NCBI GenBank assembly: GCA_029053015.1
Contig: JAIDHX010000034.1
Location: 1 to 64,000, forward strand
Direction: 5' to 3'
DNA from: Lachnospiraceae bacterium
Lineage (GTDB): Bacteria; Bacillota; Clostridia; Lachnospirales; Lachnospiraceae
DNA: 64,000 nt
In this document: piece by piece, positions 16,621 to 25,857 of the stretch
Layout: each line of letters begins with the position of its first letter
How positions within the stretch are numbered: the first letter of the stretch is position 1
Notes under the pieces: model-generated
Database searches by the model: none
What the model saw: the letters and a program-made list of their open reading frames with translations, nothing else
Told to the model about the DNA's origin: nothing
Translations under genes and position numbers: made by a program

Positions 16621-17919
16621 ATGGAAGATATCAGAAGTATTGCACAGATAACGGGGGAAGCCTTAAAGCAGGAGGGCGCTGAAAAAGCGCAGTATACCGT
16701 GACTTTTAAGGAAACCCATGAATTTAATGTGGACGGCGGGGAATTTTCCCTGTTCCGCACCCTTTTTGACAACTCTCTTTCTATAACAGCATTTAAAAAT
16801 CAGAAGAAGGGTTCTGCTTTTACCAACAAACTGGATGCAGCGGCGATTGCGGGAACCGTAAAGGAGTGTCTTGCTTCGGCGGATTCCGGTATTGCGGACA
16901 GCGCCTACGACATAGCGCCTGATCAAGGAAAGGAGTGTTTCCGTGAGGGCAGCTATGAGCCGGATGCGGATAAGCTTTTTGAACGAACAAGGGAGCTTAT
17001 GGAAGAGATTCGGACGAACCATCCCAAGATTGTCATGGAGCAGATGATTGTATCCCATGTAAAAAGCCATATGCTTTACCAAAATACAAATGGTACGGAA
17101 TTCGAGTATTTCTGGGGCGAGTATTCCATTTCCATGATGTATTCTGCCCATGAGGGTGATAGGACGACTTCCTTTTTCAGTAGTGGTGTCAATACAGACA
17201 AGCTGGATAAGCCCTTTATTGAATTGGGCTCTTTTGAAAAGGATTTGTGTGATGTGGAGGCACAGCTTACGACGGTGCCTGTAGAGGGCAAGTTTGAAGG
17301 TGTTGCGGTTCTTACGCCCAGCAGTCTTGGCAGTTTTATCTACAGCGCTATCAGTAATTTTGTTGCGGATTCCGTTATTTTGGAAAAAACAAGTATCTGG
17401 CTTGACAAGCTGAATACAAAGGTGGCGGATGAGAGCATTACGGTTTCCATTGCGCCGACCGATTCCCGCATCTCCTGCAGCGAGCGTTTCACACATGACG
17501 GTTTCAAATCGGAGGACTATAATATTATTGAGGACGGCGTGCTGAAATCCTTTATGCTTTCTCTTTATGTGGCAAACAAGTCCGGCTTCGAGCGTGCGGG
17601 GAACAGTTCTTTCGCACTTATCATGAAGAATGGAAATACGCCCTATGCCGATATGATTAAAAATATCAAGAAGGGCATTATCGTCGGCAGATTTTCAGGC
17701 GGACAGCCCGGGACAAACGGTGATTTTTCCGGTATTGCCAAGAACAGCTTCCTGATCGAAGACGGCGAGATAAAGGGTGCCGTAAGTGAAACCATGATAA
17801 ACGGTAATCTTGCCGAGATGCTCAACAACGTGGTGGCGGTTTCACAGGAGACCGTTGAGGACGGCAATTCTGTGCTTCCCTATATTGCAGTAGATAAAAT
17901 TGTGATATCCGGAAAGTAA
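16621..17919 (+). CDS. TldE/PmbA-family partner subunit
   Basis: A 432-aa protein homologous to TldD but without the HExxxH motif, as expected of TldE/PmbA, the non-catalytic half of the complex. It shows the family C-terminal pattern SGGQPGTNGDFSGIAKNSFLIEDGEI. The start overlaps the end of tldD nearly exactly (stop then ATG at 16621), with GGAGG inside the tldD end. The pair probably forms one heterodimer. Confidence 0.9.
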   Translation: MEDIRSIAQITGEALKQEGAEKAQYTVTFKETHEFNVDGGEFSLFRTLFDNSLSITAFKNQKKGSAFTNKLDAAAIAGTVKECLASADSGIADSAYDIAPDQGKECFREGSYEPDADKLFERTRELMEEIRTNHPKIVMEQMIVSHVKSHMLYQNTNGTEFEYFWGEYSISMMYSAHEGDRTTSFFSSGVNTDKLDKPFIELGSFEKDLCDVEAQLTTVPVEGKFEGVAVLTPSSLGSFIYSAISNFVADSVILEKTSIWLDKLNTKVADESITVSIAPTDSRISCSERFTHDGFKSEDYNIIEDGVLKSFMLSLYVANKSGFERAGNSSFALIMKNGNTPYADMIKNIKKGIIVGRFSGGQPGTNGDFSGIAKNSFLIEDGEIKGAVSETMINGNLAEMLNNVVAVSQETVEDGNSVLPYIAVDKIVISGK

Positions 17920-17937
17920 GGATTCTTCATAAAGCAC

Positions 17938-17966
17938 TTGACAAATTTTGATATGCTTCATATACT
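17938..17966 (+). promoter_or_regulatory. Consensus sigma-A promoter of acpP-fabK
   Basis: TTGACA (17938-17943), exactly 17 bases, then TATACT (17961-17966). Transcription would begin around 17973, inside the dyad described next. Confidence 0.8.
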
Positions 17967-17971
17967 TCGAT

Positions 17972-17989
17972 TAGTAAAACAATTTACTA
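17972..17989. promoter_or_regulatory. 18-bp perfect dyad, candidate fatty-acid operator
   Basis: TAGTAAA (17972-17978) and TTTACTA (17983-17989) are perfect inverted arms around ACAA. The dyad covers the predicted start of transcription, where a repressor would block initiation. The TAGTA...TACTA arms recall the half sites of FapR, the malonyl-CoA-sensing repressor of fatty-acid genes; a FabT-like or other regulator is equally possible. The regulator gene is not in the window. Confidence 0.65.
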
Positions 17990-18011
17990 TGAAATAAAAA
18001 AGGAGAATATC

Positions 18012-18245
18012 ATGTTAGAAAAGGTAATTGCAATTATTGAAGAACAGTTAAATCTGGATGGCGCGGATATCACGGAGAGCACTTCCTTTAAGGATGATTT
18101 AGGAGCAGATTCTCTCGATTTATTTGAGCTGGTAATGGCGCTTGAGGAAGAGTTCGGCACAGAGATTCCTTCAGAGGATTTGGAAAAGATTGTGACCGTA
18201 GGCGATGTAATTGAGTATCTGAAAGACAAAGATATCGAAGAGTAA
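18012..18245 (+). CDS. acpP: Acyl carrier protein
   Basis: A 77-aa acidic helical carrier of growing acyl chains. The phosphopantetheine attachment motif is intact, [20 protein letters not shown], with the modified Ser in GADSLD. The AAAGGAGAA site precedes the start. It is placed seven bases before fabK, so the pair forms a minimal fatty-acid unit. The rest of the fab set is not nearby. Confidence 0.96.
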   Translation: MLEKVIAIIEEQLNLDGADITESTSFKDDLGADSLDLFELVMALEEEFGTEIPSEDLEKIVTVGDVIEYLKDKDIEE

Positions 18246-18251
18246 AACAAT

Positions 18252-19175
18252 ATGGATACCCGAATCACCGAATTGCTCGGCATTGCGTATCCTATTATAC
18301 AGGGCGGTATGGCGTGGGTGGCAGAATACCACCTTGCCGCCGCCGTTTCACAAGCGGGTGGCCTTGGCATTATAAGTGCTGCCGGCTTGTCTTCTGATGC
18401 ATTAAGAAAGCAAATCAGAAAAGCAAGGGCACTGACAAAGAAGCCCTTTGGTGTGCATATTGTGCTGAGATATTCCAATGTAGAGGAAATTGCAGAGGTT
18501 GTGGTGGAAGAAGGCGTGCAGATTGTGACGACGGACTCCGGAAATCCTGTCAACTATATGGGACGTTGGAGGTCGGCGGGTATGAAAGTGATTCCGACGG
18601 TCTCAAGTGTGGCGCTTGCCAAGATGATGGAACGTCTGGGTGCTGCCGCGGTGATAGCGGAGGGTTTGGAAGCCGGTGGACATATCGGCGCGACGACTAC
18701 CATGGCGTTGATACCGCAGGTTGCCGATGCGCTGAAGATACCTGTTATAGCGTCGGGCGGTATCGGAGACGGCAGAGGTTTTGCAGCCGCTATGATTTTG
18801 GGTGCTGACGGGATTCAGATGAGAACCCGTTTCTGCGTGGCGGAGGAAGCCATTGCACATCCCAACTATAAAGAAAGAATTATCAAGGCAAAGGATATAG
18901 ATTCCACAGTGACAGGTATGAGTCAGGGGCGCCCGATGCGCCAGCTCGCAAACCGGATGTCACGGGAATACCTGCGAATGGAAAAAGAAGGAACTTATTG
19001 GCTGGACATGGAGATAGCAGCGATGAATTCCATGCAAAAGGCAGTACTGGACGGCGATGTGATAAACGGTACTGTTATGGTGGGGCAGGTAGCCGGAATT
19101 GTCACGAAAGAGCAGTCCTGCAGCGAAATTCTGCAGGAGATAACGAGGGAAGCGGAAAAACTTTTAAACAGGTAG
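18252..19175 (+). CDS. fabK: Enoyl-ACP reductase II
   Basis: FMN-dependent trans-2-enoyl-ACP reductase that completes each elongation round; it is the triclosan-insensitive alternative to FabI used by many clostridia and streptococci. The N-terminus TELLGIAYPIIQGGMAWVA, the AGGLGIISA loop and AEGLEAGGHIG are characteristic, as is VIASGGIGDGRG. Length is 307 aa. Translation is probably coupled to acpP, since no strong ribosome site is visible ahead of the ATG. A 2-nitropropane-dioxygenase-like oxidase is the main alternative, but the acpP neighbour favours FabK. Confidence 0.92.
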   Translation: MDTRITELLGIAYPIIQGGMAWVAEYHLAAAVSQAGGLGIISAAGLSSDALRKQIRKARALTKKPFGVHIVLRYSNVEEIAEVVVEEGVQIVTTDSGNPVNYMGRWRSAGMKVIPTVSSVALAKMMERLGAAAVIAEGLEAGGHIGATTTMALIPQVADALKIPVIASGGIGDGRGFAAAMILGADGIQMRTRFCVAEEAIAHPNYKERIIKAKDIDSTVTGMSQGRPMRQLANRMSREYLRMEKEGTYWLDMEIAAMNSMQKAVLDGDVINGTVMVGQVAGIVTKEQSCSEILQEITREAEKLLNR

Positions 19176-19192
19176 AGGAGGACTTTTAAGCG

Positions 19193-21121
19193 GTGGCGAG
19201 CAAATTGAAAAAGTATTCTGAGGGAAAAGACTATAAAGTCGTGGCATTTGTCTTAGCTTGCTTTTTTAATGACGAACAGGCACGCATTATAAAAAAGGTG
19301 GTATCGGAAGCGTCAAAGCGCCATTACAAGGTGGTGTTTTTTTCGACGCTTTCTTATTTTTATTTCAACGATTTGAATGATGCTGGTGAAAAGAAGATTT
19401 TTGATACCATCAGTGTCGAGCGCTATGACGCGATTGTTTTGATGTCAGAGTCCTTTAAAGCCGATGAGGGACAGCTTGCCCTTGTAAAGCGGGCAAACGA
19501 AGAAGGCGTTCCCGTTATCACAGTGGACAAAAGTTTTGACGGCTGTATTAATCTTGTGTTTGACTACGGTGATGCTTTTCGTGAAATTGTAAGGCATATG
19601 GTAGAGGATCATGGATACCGTACCATTAATTTTATGGGAGGTATGCCGGAGAACAGTTACTCAGAAGAACGCCGGAATGTCTTTAAAGAGATTCTTGCCC
19701 AAAATAATATACCTTATGAACCGGAACGGGTTTACTGGGGGTATTTCTGGGAAGATCCCACTAAGGCGGCAATGCAGAAGATGTTTGAGGACGATCTGCC
19801 CATGCCGGAGGCTATTATATGCGCCAATGATGCGATGGCGATTACGGTTTGCAGATGTTTGCAGGATAAAGGCTATAGAGTGCCGGAGGACGTGGCGGTC
19901 AGCGGATTTGACGGCCTTGAGATAGGGAGATACAACAGCCCCCGCCTGACCACCGGCGAACAAAATCTAGACGAATTTACCCGTGTTATGCTTGAAATTA
20001 TCGAAACCGGCAAATATAAAGTTGATGAAAACGGAAAGATTCCGATTTACAATAAAGTGGAGATAGGGGCGTCCTGCGGCTGTACCAGTCTGGAAACCGC
20101 ACATGTGGCTTCCGAGATGTCGAAGCTGAAGACAGAGCTGCATCAGCAAATTAAGTATCAGGGTGATTTAAATCAGCTTATTGCCAATTTCGGGCATACA
20201 GAAAGGTTTGCGGACATTATTGAGGCGATACCGGAGTATATGGAGCCGCTTAAATATAAAACCTTCTGGTTTTGTGCCAATACGGATTTGATATCGGAAG
20301 CAGAGATAAGCAGGCAGTCCCCAGAAGACGCCTACGCGCCGGATAATCCCGTCTATACAAAGAATATGAATGTGCTGCGCTATTGCGCCAATGGCGGGAA
20401 ACCGGACACAGATTGTTGGGAGAGCATGGAGTTTGGCGAGTTGATTCCTGACAGAGAAAAGCAGCTTGAGGAAAATGATTTTCTTCTGGCGCTCACCGTG
20501 CACATGAAGGGGAAGGCAGTTGGTTATACTGTCATTGCCTTTGATTTGGATATGTTCTGGTTTACTGCGTATGCTTCTTTTGTCACAAGCTTTAGGCAGC
20601 TTTTGGAGATGCAGAAGGCGCAGATGGAGCTGATGCGGGTCTATATGTGCGATTTATTGACAGGACTCTATAACAGAAATGGGTTTTATCAGAAAATCCA
20701 GACGCTGCTTCAGGCGGCGGAGGAACTGGATATGACGCTGATATCCATGGACATGGACGGGTTGAAGAAAATCAATGACACCTATGGTCATATGGAAGGT
20801 GATGAGGCTATCAAGGCGCTGGGAAGCATTATCAGATCCAGCATCCACCATGAGCTTGGGGCGAGGATAGGCGGAGATGAATTTTTGATAGCCTTTGCCG
20901 GAAGGGACATTGAAGGGCGGACGGAGGAAATTGTAAATCTGCTGAAGCAGGGAATCCGCTCCTACAATGAAAGCAGCGGCAAGGTTTATGCTTTAAATGC
21001 CAGCATCGGGGTATATACAAACCGCGTAAAAAATCATTCGCTGGATCATTTTTTGAAAAAAGTAGACGATTTAATGTATGCCCAAAAGTATCTCAATAAG
21101 AAAGAAAGGGGAGATATTTAG
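19193..21121 (+). CDS. Diguanylate cyclase with LacI-type sensor domain
   Basis: A 642-aa soluble protein. Residues about 15-300 are a periplasmic-binding-protein-like fold of the LacI/GalR type (DYKVVAFVLACFF, INFMGGMPENSYSEERR, AIICANDAMA, VSGFDGLEIGRYNSPRLTT) but there is no N-terminal DNA-binding helix-turn-helix and no signal peptide. A middle region of unknown fold follows, then a GGDEF domain from about 485 with DLLTGLYNRNG and ARIGGDEF at about 558-564. It should make cyclic di-GMP in response to a cytoplasmic sugar or nucleotide ligand. The start is GTG with GAGGAGG upstream. It follows fabK by 17 bases and is likely in the same transcript. Confidence 0.88.
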   Translation: MASKLKKYSEGKDYKVVAFVLACFFNDEQARIIKKVVSEASKRHYKVVFFSTLSYFYFNDLNDAGEKKIFDTISVERYDAIVLMSESFKADEGQLALVKRANEEGVPVITVDKSFDGCINLVFDYGDAFREIVRHMVEDHGYRTINFMGGMPENSYSEERRNVFKEILAQNNIPYEPERVYWGYFWEDPTKAAMQKMFEDDLPMPEAIICANDAMAITVCRCLQDKGYRVPEDVAVSGFDGLEIGRYNSPRLTTGEQNLDEFTRVMLEIIETGKYKVDENGKIPIYNKVEIGASCGCTSLETAHVASEMSKLKTELHQQIKYQGDLNQLIANFGHTERFADIIEAIPEYMEPLKYKTFWFCANTDLISEAEISRQSPEDAYAPDNPVYTKNMNVLRYCANGGKPDTDCWESMEFGELIPDREKQLEENDFLLALTVHMKGKAVGYTVIAFDLDMFWFTAYASFVTSFRQLLEMQKAQMELMRVYMCDLLTGLYNRNGFYQKIQTLLQAAEELDMTLISMDMDGLKKINDTYGHMEGDEAIKALGSIIRSSIHHELGARIGGDEFLIAFAGRDIEGRTEEIVNLLKQGIRSYNESSGKVYALNASIGVYTNRVKNHSLDHFLKKVDDLMYAQKYLNKKERGDI

Positions 21122-21173
21122 GCGGTACGCTTCATATACATGTTATAAATAAACGGCGTGTAGATGAGGAAGT

Positions 21174-21848
21174 ATGCTGAATTATATCTGGGCGTTTATG
21201 ATACTGATTGGCGTGGTGTATGCCGCCATTACGGGAAATATGGAGGCGGTAACGGACGCAGCGCTTGGCTCCGCAGGGGAGGCGGTTTCCCTTTGTATCA
21301 CTATGGCGGGGGTCATGGCACTTTGGATGGGATTAATGAGAATTGCAGAAAAATCGGGGTTGATTGCCGGACTTGCATCGGGTATTCAGCCCTTTTTGTC
21401 ATTTATGTTTCCGAATATACCCAAAAAGCATGAATCGAGAAAGTATATCGCAACTAACTTTATTGCCAATATTTTAGGTCTGGGCTGGGCGTGTACGCCT
21501 GCGGGCTTAAAAGCAATGGAGGAACTGGCAAAGCTGGAGGAAGAAAGGGGAAATCCGGCCTATCTTGATGGCGGAGGAAAAGCGGAGAAAAGCAGAGGGC
21601 GCGCTGCAAGCAATGAGATGTGTACGTTTCTGATTTTAAATACCTCGTCGCTGCAGTTGATACCCGTCAATATGATTGTGTACAGGACGCAGTACGGAAG
21701 CGCCAATCCCGCGGCAGTCATTGCGCCTGCTATCATTGCTACCTTGTTTTCGACGGTCATTGCAATTATCTATTGCAAAATGAAGGACAGAAAATCTGTG
21801 TGGAAAAAGCAGCAGAGAGGCAGAAAACGATTTGACAGGGGGAACTAG
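21174..21848 (+). CDS. spmA: Spore maturation protein A
   Basis: An integral membrane protein of the nucleoside-recognition (Gate) domain family, 224 aa, needed with SpmB for dehydration of the spore core. It shows GEAVSLCITMAGVMALWMGLM and ILGLGWACTPAGLKAMEEL, followed by NEMCTFLILNTSSLQLIP. It precedes spmB with one base between the stop and the next start codon. Confidence 0.93.
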   Translation: MLNYIWAFMILIGVVYAAITGNMEAVTDAALGSAGEAVSLCITMAGVMALWMGLMRIAEKSGLIAGLASGIQPFLSFMFPNIPKKHESRKYIATNFIANILGLGWACTPAGLKAMEELAKLEEERGNPAYLDGGGKAEKSRGRAASNEMCTFLILNTSSLQLIPVNMIVYRTQYGSANPAAVIAPAIIATLFSTVIAIIYCKMKDRKSVWKKQQRGRKRFDRGN

Positions 21849-21849
21849 A

Positions 21850-22380
21850 ATGGCAGGATTTTTAGCGAATTTTTCAAATGTAATTATACCGGTACTTATC
21901 TTTTACATAGTAGCTTACGGACTGATAAACAAGATTCAAGTGTATGAAGAGTTTATTGGCGGCGCCAAAGAAGGTTTGAAGACGGTGGCAGGAATTCTGC
22001 CGACGCTGGTAGGGTTGATGGTGGGTGTAGGCGTACTGCGCGCCTCCGGCTTTATGGGCTTTTTGGGTGGTTTGTTGGGGCGTTTTACGGAAAAAATAGG
22101 AATTCCGGCAGATATTGTCCCGCTGACGTTGGTAAAAATGTTTTCTTCCTCAGCGGCAACGGGACTGGTGCTGGATATTTTCAAGACGCATGGAACCGAT
22201 TCTTATATTGGTATGCTGACCTCCATATTGATGAGCTGTACGGAAACAATCTTTTACACCATGTCGGTTTATTTCTTAGCAGCAAAAGTGACCAAAACCC
22301 GATACACGCTGTCGGGGGCGCTTATCTCCATGCTAGCGGGACTGCTGGCAAGTGTTGTGCTGGCAGGCATGGTAATCTGA
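21850..22380 (+). CDS. spmB: Spore maturation protein B
   Basis: The partner of SpmA, 176 aa, with the family sequence YEEFIGGAKEGLKT, LPTLVGLMVGVGVLRASG and FSSSAATGLVLDIFKTHG. ATG 21850 is chosen because AGGGGGAAC lies just upstream and the in-frame upstream ATG falls inside spmA. It converges with the HD-GYP gene, only six bases apart. Confidence 0.93.
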   Translation: MAGFLANFSNVIIPVLIFYIVAYGLINKIQVYEEFIGGAKEGLKTVAGILPTLVGLMVGVGVLRASGFMGFLGGLLGRFTEKIGIPADIVPLTLVKMFSSSAATGLVLDIFKTHGTDSYIGMLTSILMSCTETIFYTMSVYFLAAKVTKTRYTLSGALISMLAGLLASVVLAGMVI

Positions 22381-22386
22381 GGCGGT

Positions 22387-23799
22387 CTAGCCCGCCATTG
22401 TAATTGTAATTGCTCCGGATTCAATGAGCTTCAGCAAATGGTCAACAATAACCGGGTCAAACTGCTTTCCTCGGTTTTTCTTAAGCTCATCCAAAATGAC
22501 GTCTGCCGCAAGATTGCTGCGGTAACAGCGGCGGCTGTTCATCGCATCAAATGCGTCTGATACACAGATAATGCGGGCTATAATCGGAATCTCTTCACCC
22601 GCGATGCCGTTCGGATAACCTTTTCCGTCATAGCGCTCATGGTGACTCAGGGCACCTGTTCCAATGCCGTCTATGGAAGTGAAGTCGCGAAGAATCTCTC
22701 CGCCATAGACGGTATGTTTTTTCATGATTTCATATTCCTCATCCGTAAGCTTTGCCGGTTTGCCGAGAATTTCATCAGGTATGTATATCTTTCCACAGTC
22801 GTGCATAAGTGCAATATAATAAATACGTTTACATTCATCTTCGGAAAATCCCATTTTTTCGGCAAGCATTCTTGAATACTGGGCAACGCGCAGGGAGTGT
22901 CCCATGGTGCTTGCATCCTTTGCTTCAATAAAATTGACAATGGTCCGCATGGTCTGCTCGATTATCATTTCATCGTGTTTTTGCCGCTCAAGGAGACGTT
23001 TTAAATTCAGCTTTACAATAATCATCGAAAGAAAGCAGCTTATCCAGATAATCAGTGCTGTGAAAAACACCCAGAAAAACGGGTTTTTAAAAATATTCGC
23101 ATGCATATGGTAACGTATCTCGCCCATGGAAAAATCTGCCACATAGCCAAGACCTTGTCTCTCAACATACATAATAAAACCGATTCTGATGCTGCTCTCT
23201 TTGTCTGCTGCCTTCTGTTTGGGGACTATGGGCATTTCACCTAAGGTTAGATCGGGATAATACACAAAATAATCTCCCTCATGCAGCCAAATCATGGGCC
23301 CGGATGCCGCCATAAAGTGATCCAGCGTGATATCGTAATTGGAATATTCCGCAAGGTCAAGCACCTGCACCTTTTCTGCGCCCGACGCTACACCCTGATG
23401 ATACTCAAAGTCACCGTTCCACGTGTTATTCACACACATTTCCTCAGGGATGTATACAGTAGCTGTCCAGTCGGTGATAGTATTGTAAGTGTTGTTGATA
23501 ACAACCAATTCATATATAGTACCGACAGATTTTTGGTAAAGGAGATTCCCTTCGTCGTCCAGAACTACACCGTTTATCCATGCTCCTGATTCACCGCCTC
23601 TTGTGATAATATCCACTGTAATGTCATCAAAGACAAATGAGGTACCCTCACGTTTGGCATCGGAAAGGCGGCATACTCTTTCACGGGTATTGTACAGGTG
23701 ATTTTGCAGGAAAAGTATTGATGTGCCGATTATGATAAAAATCAGCAGAGCAATCGTGATAACCGTAAGCAGGCGGTTTTCTTTTTTATGTATAGCCAT
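22387..23799 (-). CDS. Membrane HD-GYP protein, probable c-di-GMP phosphodiesterase
   Basis: A 470-aa protein with an N-terminal membrane segment (about 15-32), an extracytoplasmic region of about 200 residues, a second segment (about 245-268), and a C-terminal HD-GYP domain. The metal ligands and signature are complete: HSLRVAQYS, HDCGKIYIPDEIL, HTVYGGEIL and HHERYDGKGYP. It should hydrolyse cyclic di-GMP in response to an outside signal. It is convergent with spmB and divergent from the DUF5050-like gene. AAAGGAGAC sets the start. Confidence 0.9.
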   Translation of the reverse strand: MAIHKKENRLLTVITIALLIFIIIGTSILFLQNHLYNTRERVCRLSDAKREGTSFVFDDITVDIITRGGESGAWINGVVLDDEGNLLYQKSVGTIYELVVINNTYNTITDWTATVYIPEEMCVNNTWNGDFEYHQGVASGAEKVQVLDLAEYSNYDITLDHFMAASGPMIWLHEGDYFVYYPDLTLGEMPIVPKQKAADKESSIRIGFIMYVERQGLGYVADFSMGEIRYHMHANIFKNPFFWVFFTALIIWISCFLSMIIVKLNLKRLLERQKHDEMIIEQTMRTIVNFIEAKDASTMGHSLRVAQYSRMLAEKMGFSEDECKRIYYIALMHDCGKIYIPDEILGKPAKLTDEEYEIMKKHTVYGGEILRDFTSIDGIGTGALSHHERYDGKGYPNGIAGEEIPIIARIICVSDAFDAMNSRRCYRSNLAADVILDELKKNRGKQFDPVIVDHLLKLIESGAITITMAG

Positions 23800-23898
23800 T
23801 ATTGTCTCCTTTTGTGTGAATCACAGGATATCGCCTGTTTTCCCGTCATTCTTCATGCTATAAATAATATTTTGCGTATCAAGCGTTTTCATAACCAT

Positions 23899-23907
23899 AT
23901 TATAACA
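23899..23907 (-). promoter_or_regulatory. Extended -10 promoter for the HD-GYP gene
   Basis: On the minus strand TGTTATAAT gives a perfect TATAAT (23899-23904) with TG one base before it. No -35 box at standard distance. It lies about 100 bases ahead of the start codon. Confidence 0.45.
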
Positions 23908-23935
23908 GATTTTCATTTGAAAGCTATACTTTTTG

Positions 23936-23964
23936 TTGATTTTTAACTATTTAAACAATATAAT
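23936..23964 (+). promoter_or_regulatory. Sigma-A promoter for the secreted beta-propeller-like gene
   Basis: TTGATT (23936-23941), a 17-base spacer and TATAAT (23959-23964), 33 bases before the start codon. Confidence 0.65.
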
Positions 23965-23997
23965 CGTACCATACAAAAGAATGTGGGAAGTGTGAAG

Positions 23998-25857
23998 ATG
24001 CGCTGTAATACAAAGATAGGTATAAAAAGATTCAGTCAGTGTATGAGGATTGTGGCGGCTGTCGCTGTCATCTGCAGCGTTTGTTTTGTGCACGGCGCGG
24101 ATGTGGCGGTGAAGGGCATGAAACATTCGAACAGGAATGAAATCCGTCCGTATGTGTCCATGGCGGATGCTTTTGTACAAGGGGATTCCATGGTATATGC
24201 AGACGGCTGGTATTATTACTGCAGCCAGCTTGACCATTATTATCTGTATCGGGCAAGGGAGGACGGGACGGAACAAACCCTCCTTGCCAAAGTGATGACC
24301 GAAAGTATTTATGTAGATGGAGATACTGTGTATTTTCTTAATACAAACGATGATATGATGCTGTATCGGGTTGGTACGGACGGCAGTGGTCTTTGCAGGC
24401 TTTCGGATATTTCCCTGCCTTATCTGAAAGTCTGGGGAGACTATTTCTATTTTTCGTGTGCCGGTAGTTTATACCGTATAAAAAAAGATGGGAGTAGTCA
24501 GGAGCTGCTGGTAGAGGGAAATGTGCGGCAGTTTGTTACGGATGGGGAAAGGCTGACCTATATTTTGGAGGATAGGGAAGCACGCAAGTATCGGCTGTAT
24601 TATGCTGATATGAACGGCGAAAACAGGTCTGCAATCTGGGAGCTTTCATCCGAAAAAATAAGTCGGTCTGATCTGCAGCTTACACCGGATTTTTTATACT
24701 GTACGCAGAAGGACGATACAGGGCGGTTATATCGTCTTGATTTGGCGGACGCCGTGCCAGGGGAACAGATTGCGGTTCTTCCCGACGGGGACTGGAGGAT
24801 TGCAAATGGAAGCATTTACTGTATGACAGAAGAGAAAAAGGATGGCATCCGTACGGTCAGATTGTACAGACTAATAGAGGAAGGGCCGGATAGAGTGGTG
24901 GGAAAATGGGGAAGCGAAAGGGGAGAAGCAGAGGCATCTGCTATAGATGGCTGGGAGCTGCTTTATGAAAATATGGCACAGGGTAATGGTACAAAAAGTT
25001 ATTGGGGGAACCTTGCCTCTTTTTATGTGACGGAGAAGCATATTTTTGTCCGGGAGTTTTGGTCTGTGGAAGAAGGCGTTTTGTGGGTTTTGCTGGATGA
25101 AGAAATGCAGCCTTCCCTTTGGGAGAATTCACAGCAGGTTCCCGTGGTGACACCTGCGGGTGAACCGGATTATGGAGAACTTTCTTCGGTGATAATGAGT
25201 CTTCACACCCCCGATTACAGTATGTATATGGCAGAGGATTTGACGTATGAGGACAGCTTTGGCGTCTATGGGCTGGAAACCGCATACGGTGAGTTCTCCA
25301 TACGTTTGCCGCAGTTTAATGAAGAAATAGAAGGGTATCAAAAAATAAACCGCTTTTTTCAGGAAAGATATGAATGGGCATTGGAAGAAAAAGAGCGGTT
25401 TTATGAGGAAGATTTGGATATTGGATGCAGCTATTTTGAAAAAGTGGACTATAAGTACATGTATCTGGATGAGAACTATCTGACGGTATCGGGTGGTTTG
25501 TATGGCTGGATAGGAGGCAACAGGGATTTTCGGAGAGAAATGCCGGTGACCTTTGACAGGCGGAGCGGAGAAGCGCTTTCGCTGGGAGATTTGTTTGCCG
25601 TGTCGGAGGAGGAAGCAATGTTGCGCCTGTTTGCTTCTCTTTACAAATATATGGAATGTTCGGAAAGGGGCAGTGAACTTGGACTTTCAAATACAATATT
25701 AAGGGATGCCTATAATGTAAAGCAGTTTTATCTGACGGAAGATGGAATCGGTCTTTATTATGCGAGATACACAATAAGCTCCGGAGCGGACGGAGACTTT
25801 TTGTTTGTTATCCCCTATGAAGCAGTTGCGGATATACTGGCGGAGCCGTTAAATTAG
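23998..25857 (+). CDS. Secreted DUF5050-like beta-propeller protein with RsiV-like C-terminus
   Basis: A 619-aa exported protein. After a signal sequence (about 10-34) come repeated blocks of the form Y-x-D-G-D-x-V-Y-F (YVDGDTVYFLNTNDD, LYRVGTDGSGLCRLSD) typical of the DUF5050 propeller in clostridia. The last about 200 residues (EFSIRLPQFN...INRFFQERYEWA, TFDRRSGEALSLGDLF) resemble the DUF4163/DUF3298 extracellular domain of RsiV and PdaC. The role is unknown; cell-surface sensing or wall binding is an inference. ATG 23998 is set by GGGAAG. Its end overlaps the convergent AEC gene by nine bases. Confidence 0.75.
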   Translation: MRCNTKIGIKRFSQCMRIVAAVAVICSVCFVHGADVAVKGMKHSNRNEIRPYVSMADAFVQGDSMVYADGWYYYCSQLDHYYLYRAREDGTEQTLLAKVMTESIYVDGDTVYFLNTNDDMMLYRVGTDGSGLCRLSDISLPYLKVWGDYFYFSCAGSLYRIKKDGSSQELLVEGNVRQFVTDGERLTYILEDREARKYRLYYADMNGENRSAIWELSSEKISRSDLQLTPDFLYCTQKDDTGRLYRLDLADAVPGEQIAVLPDGDWRIANGSIYCMTEEKKDGIRTVRLYRLIEEGPDRVVGKWGSERGEAEASAIDGWELLYENMAQGNGTKSYWGNLASFYVTEKHIFVREFWSVEEGVLWVLLDEEMQPSLWENSQQVPVVTPAGEPDYGELSSVIMSLHTPDYSMYMAEDLTYEDSFGVYGLETAYGEFSIRLPQFNEEIEGYQKINRFFQERYEWALEEKERFYEEDLDIGCSYFEKVDYKYMYLDENYLTVSGGLYGWIGGNRDFRREMPVTFDRRSGEALSLGDLFAVSEEEAMLRLFASLYKYMECSERGSELGLSNTILRDAYNVKQFYLTEDGIGLYYARYTISSGADGDFLFVIPYEAVADILAEPLN

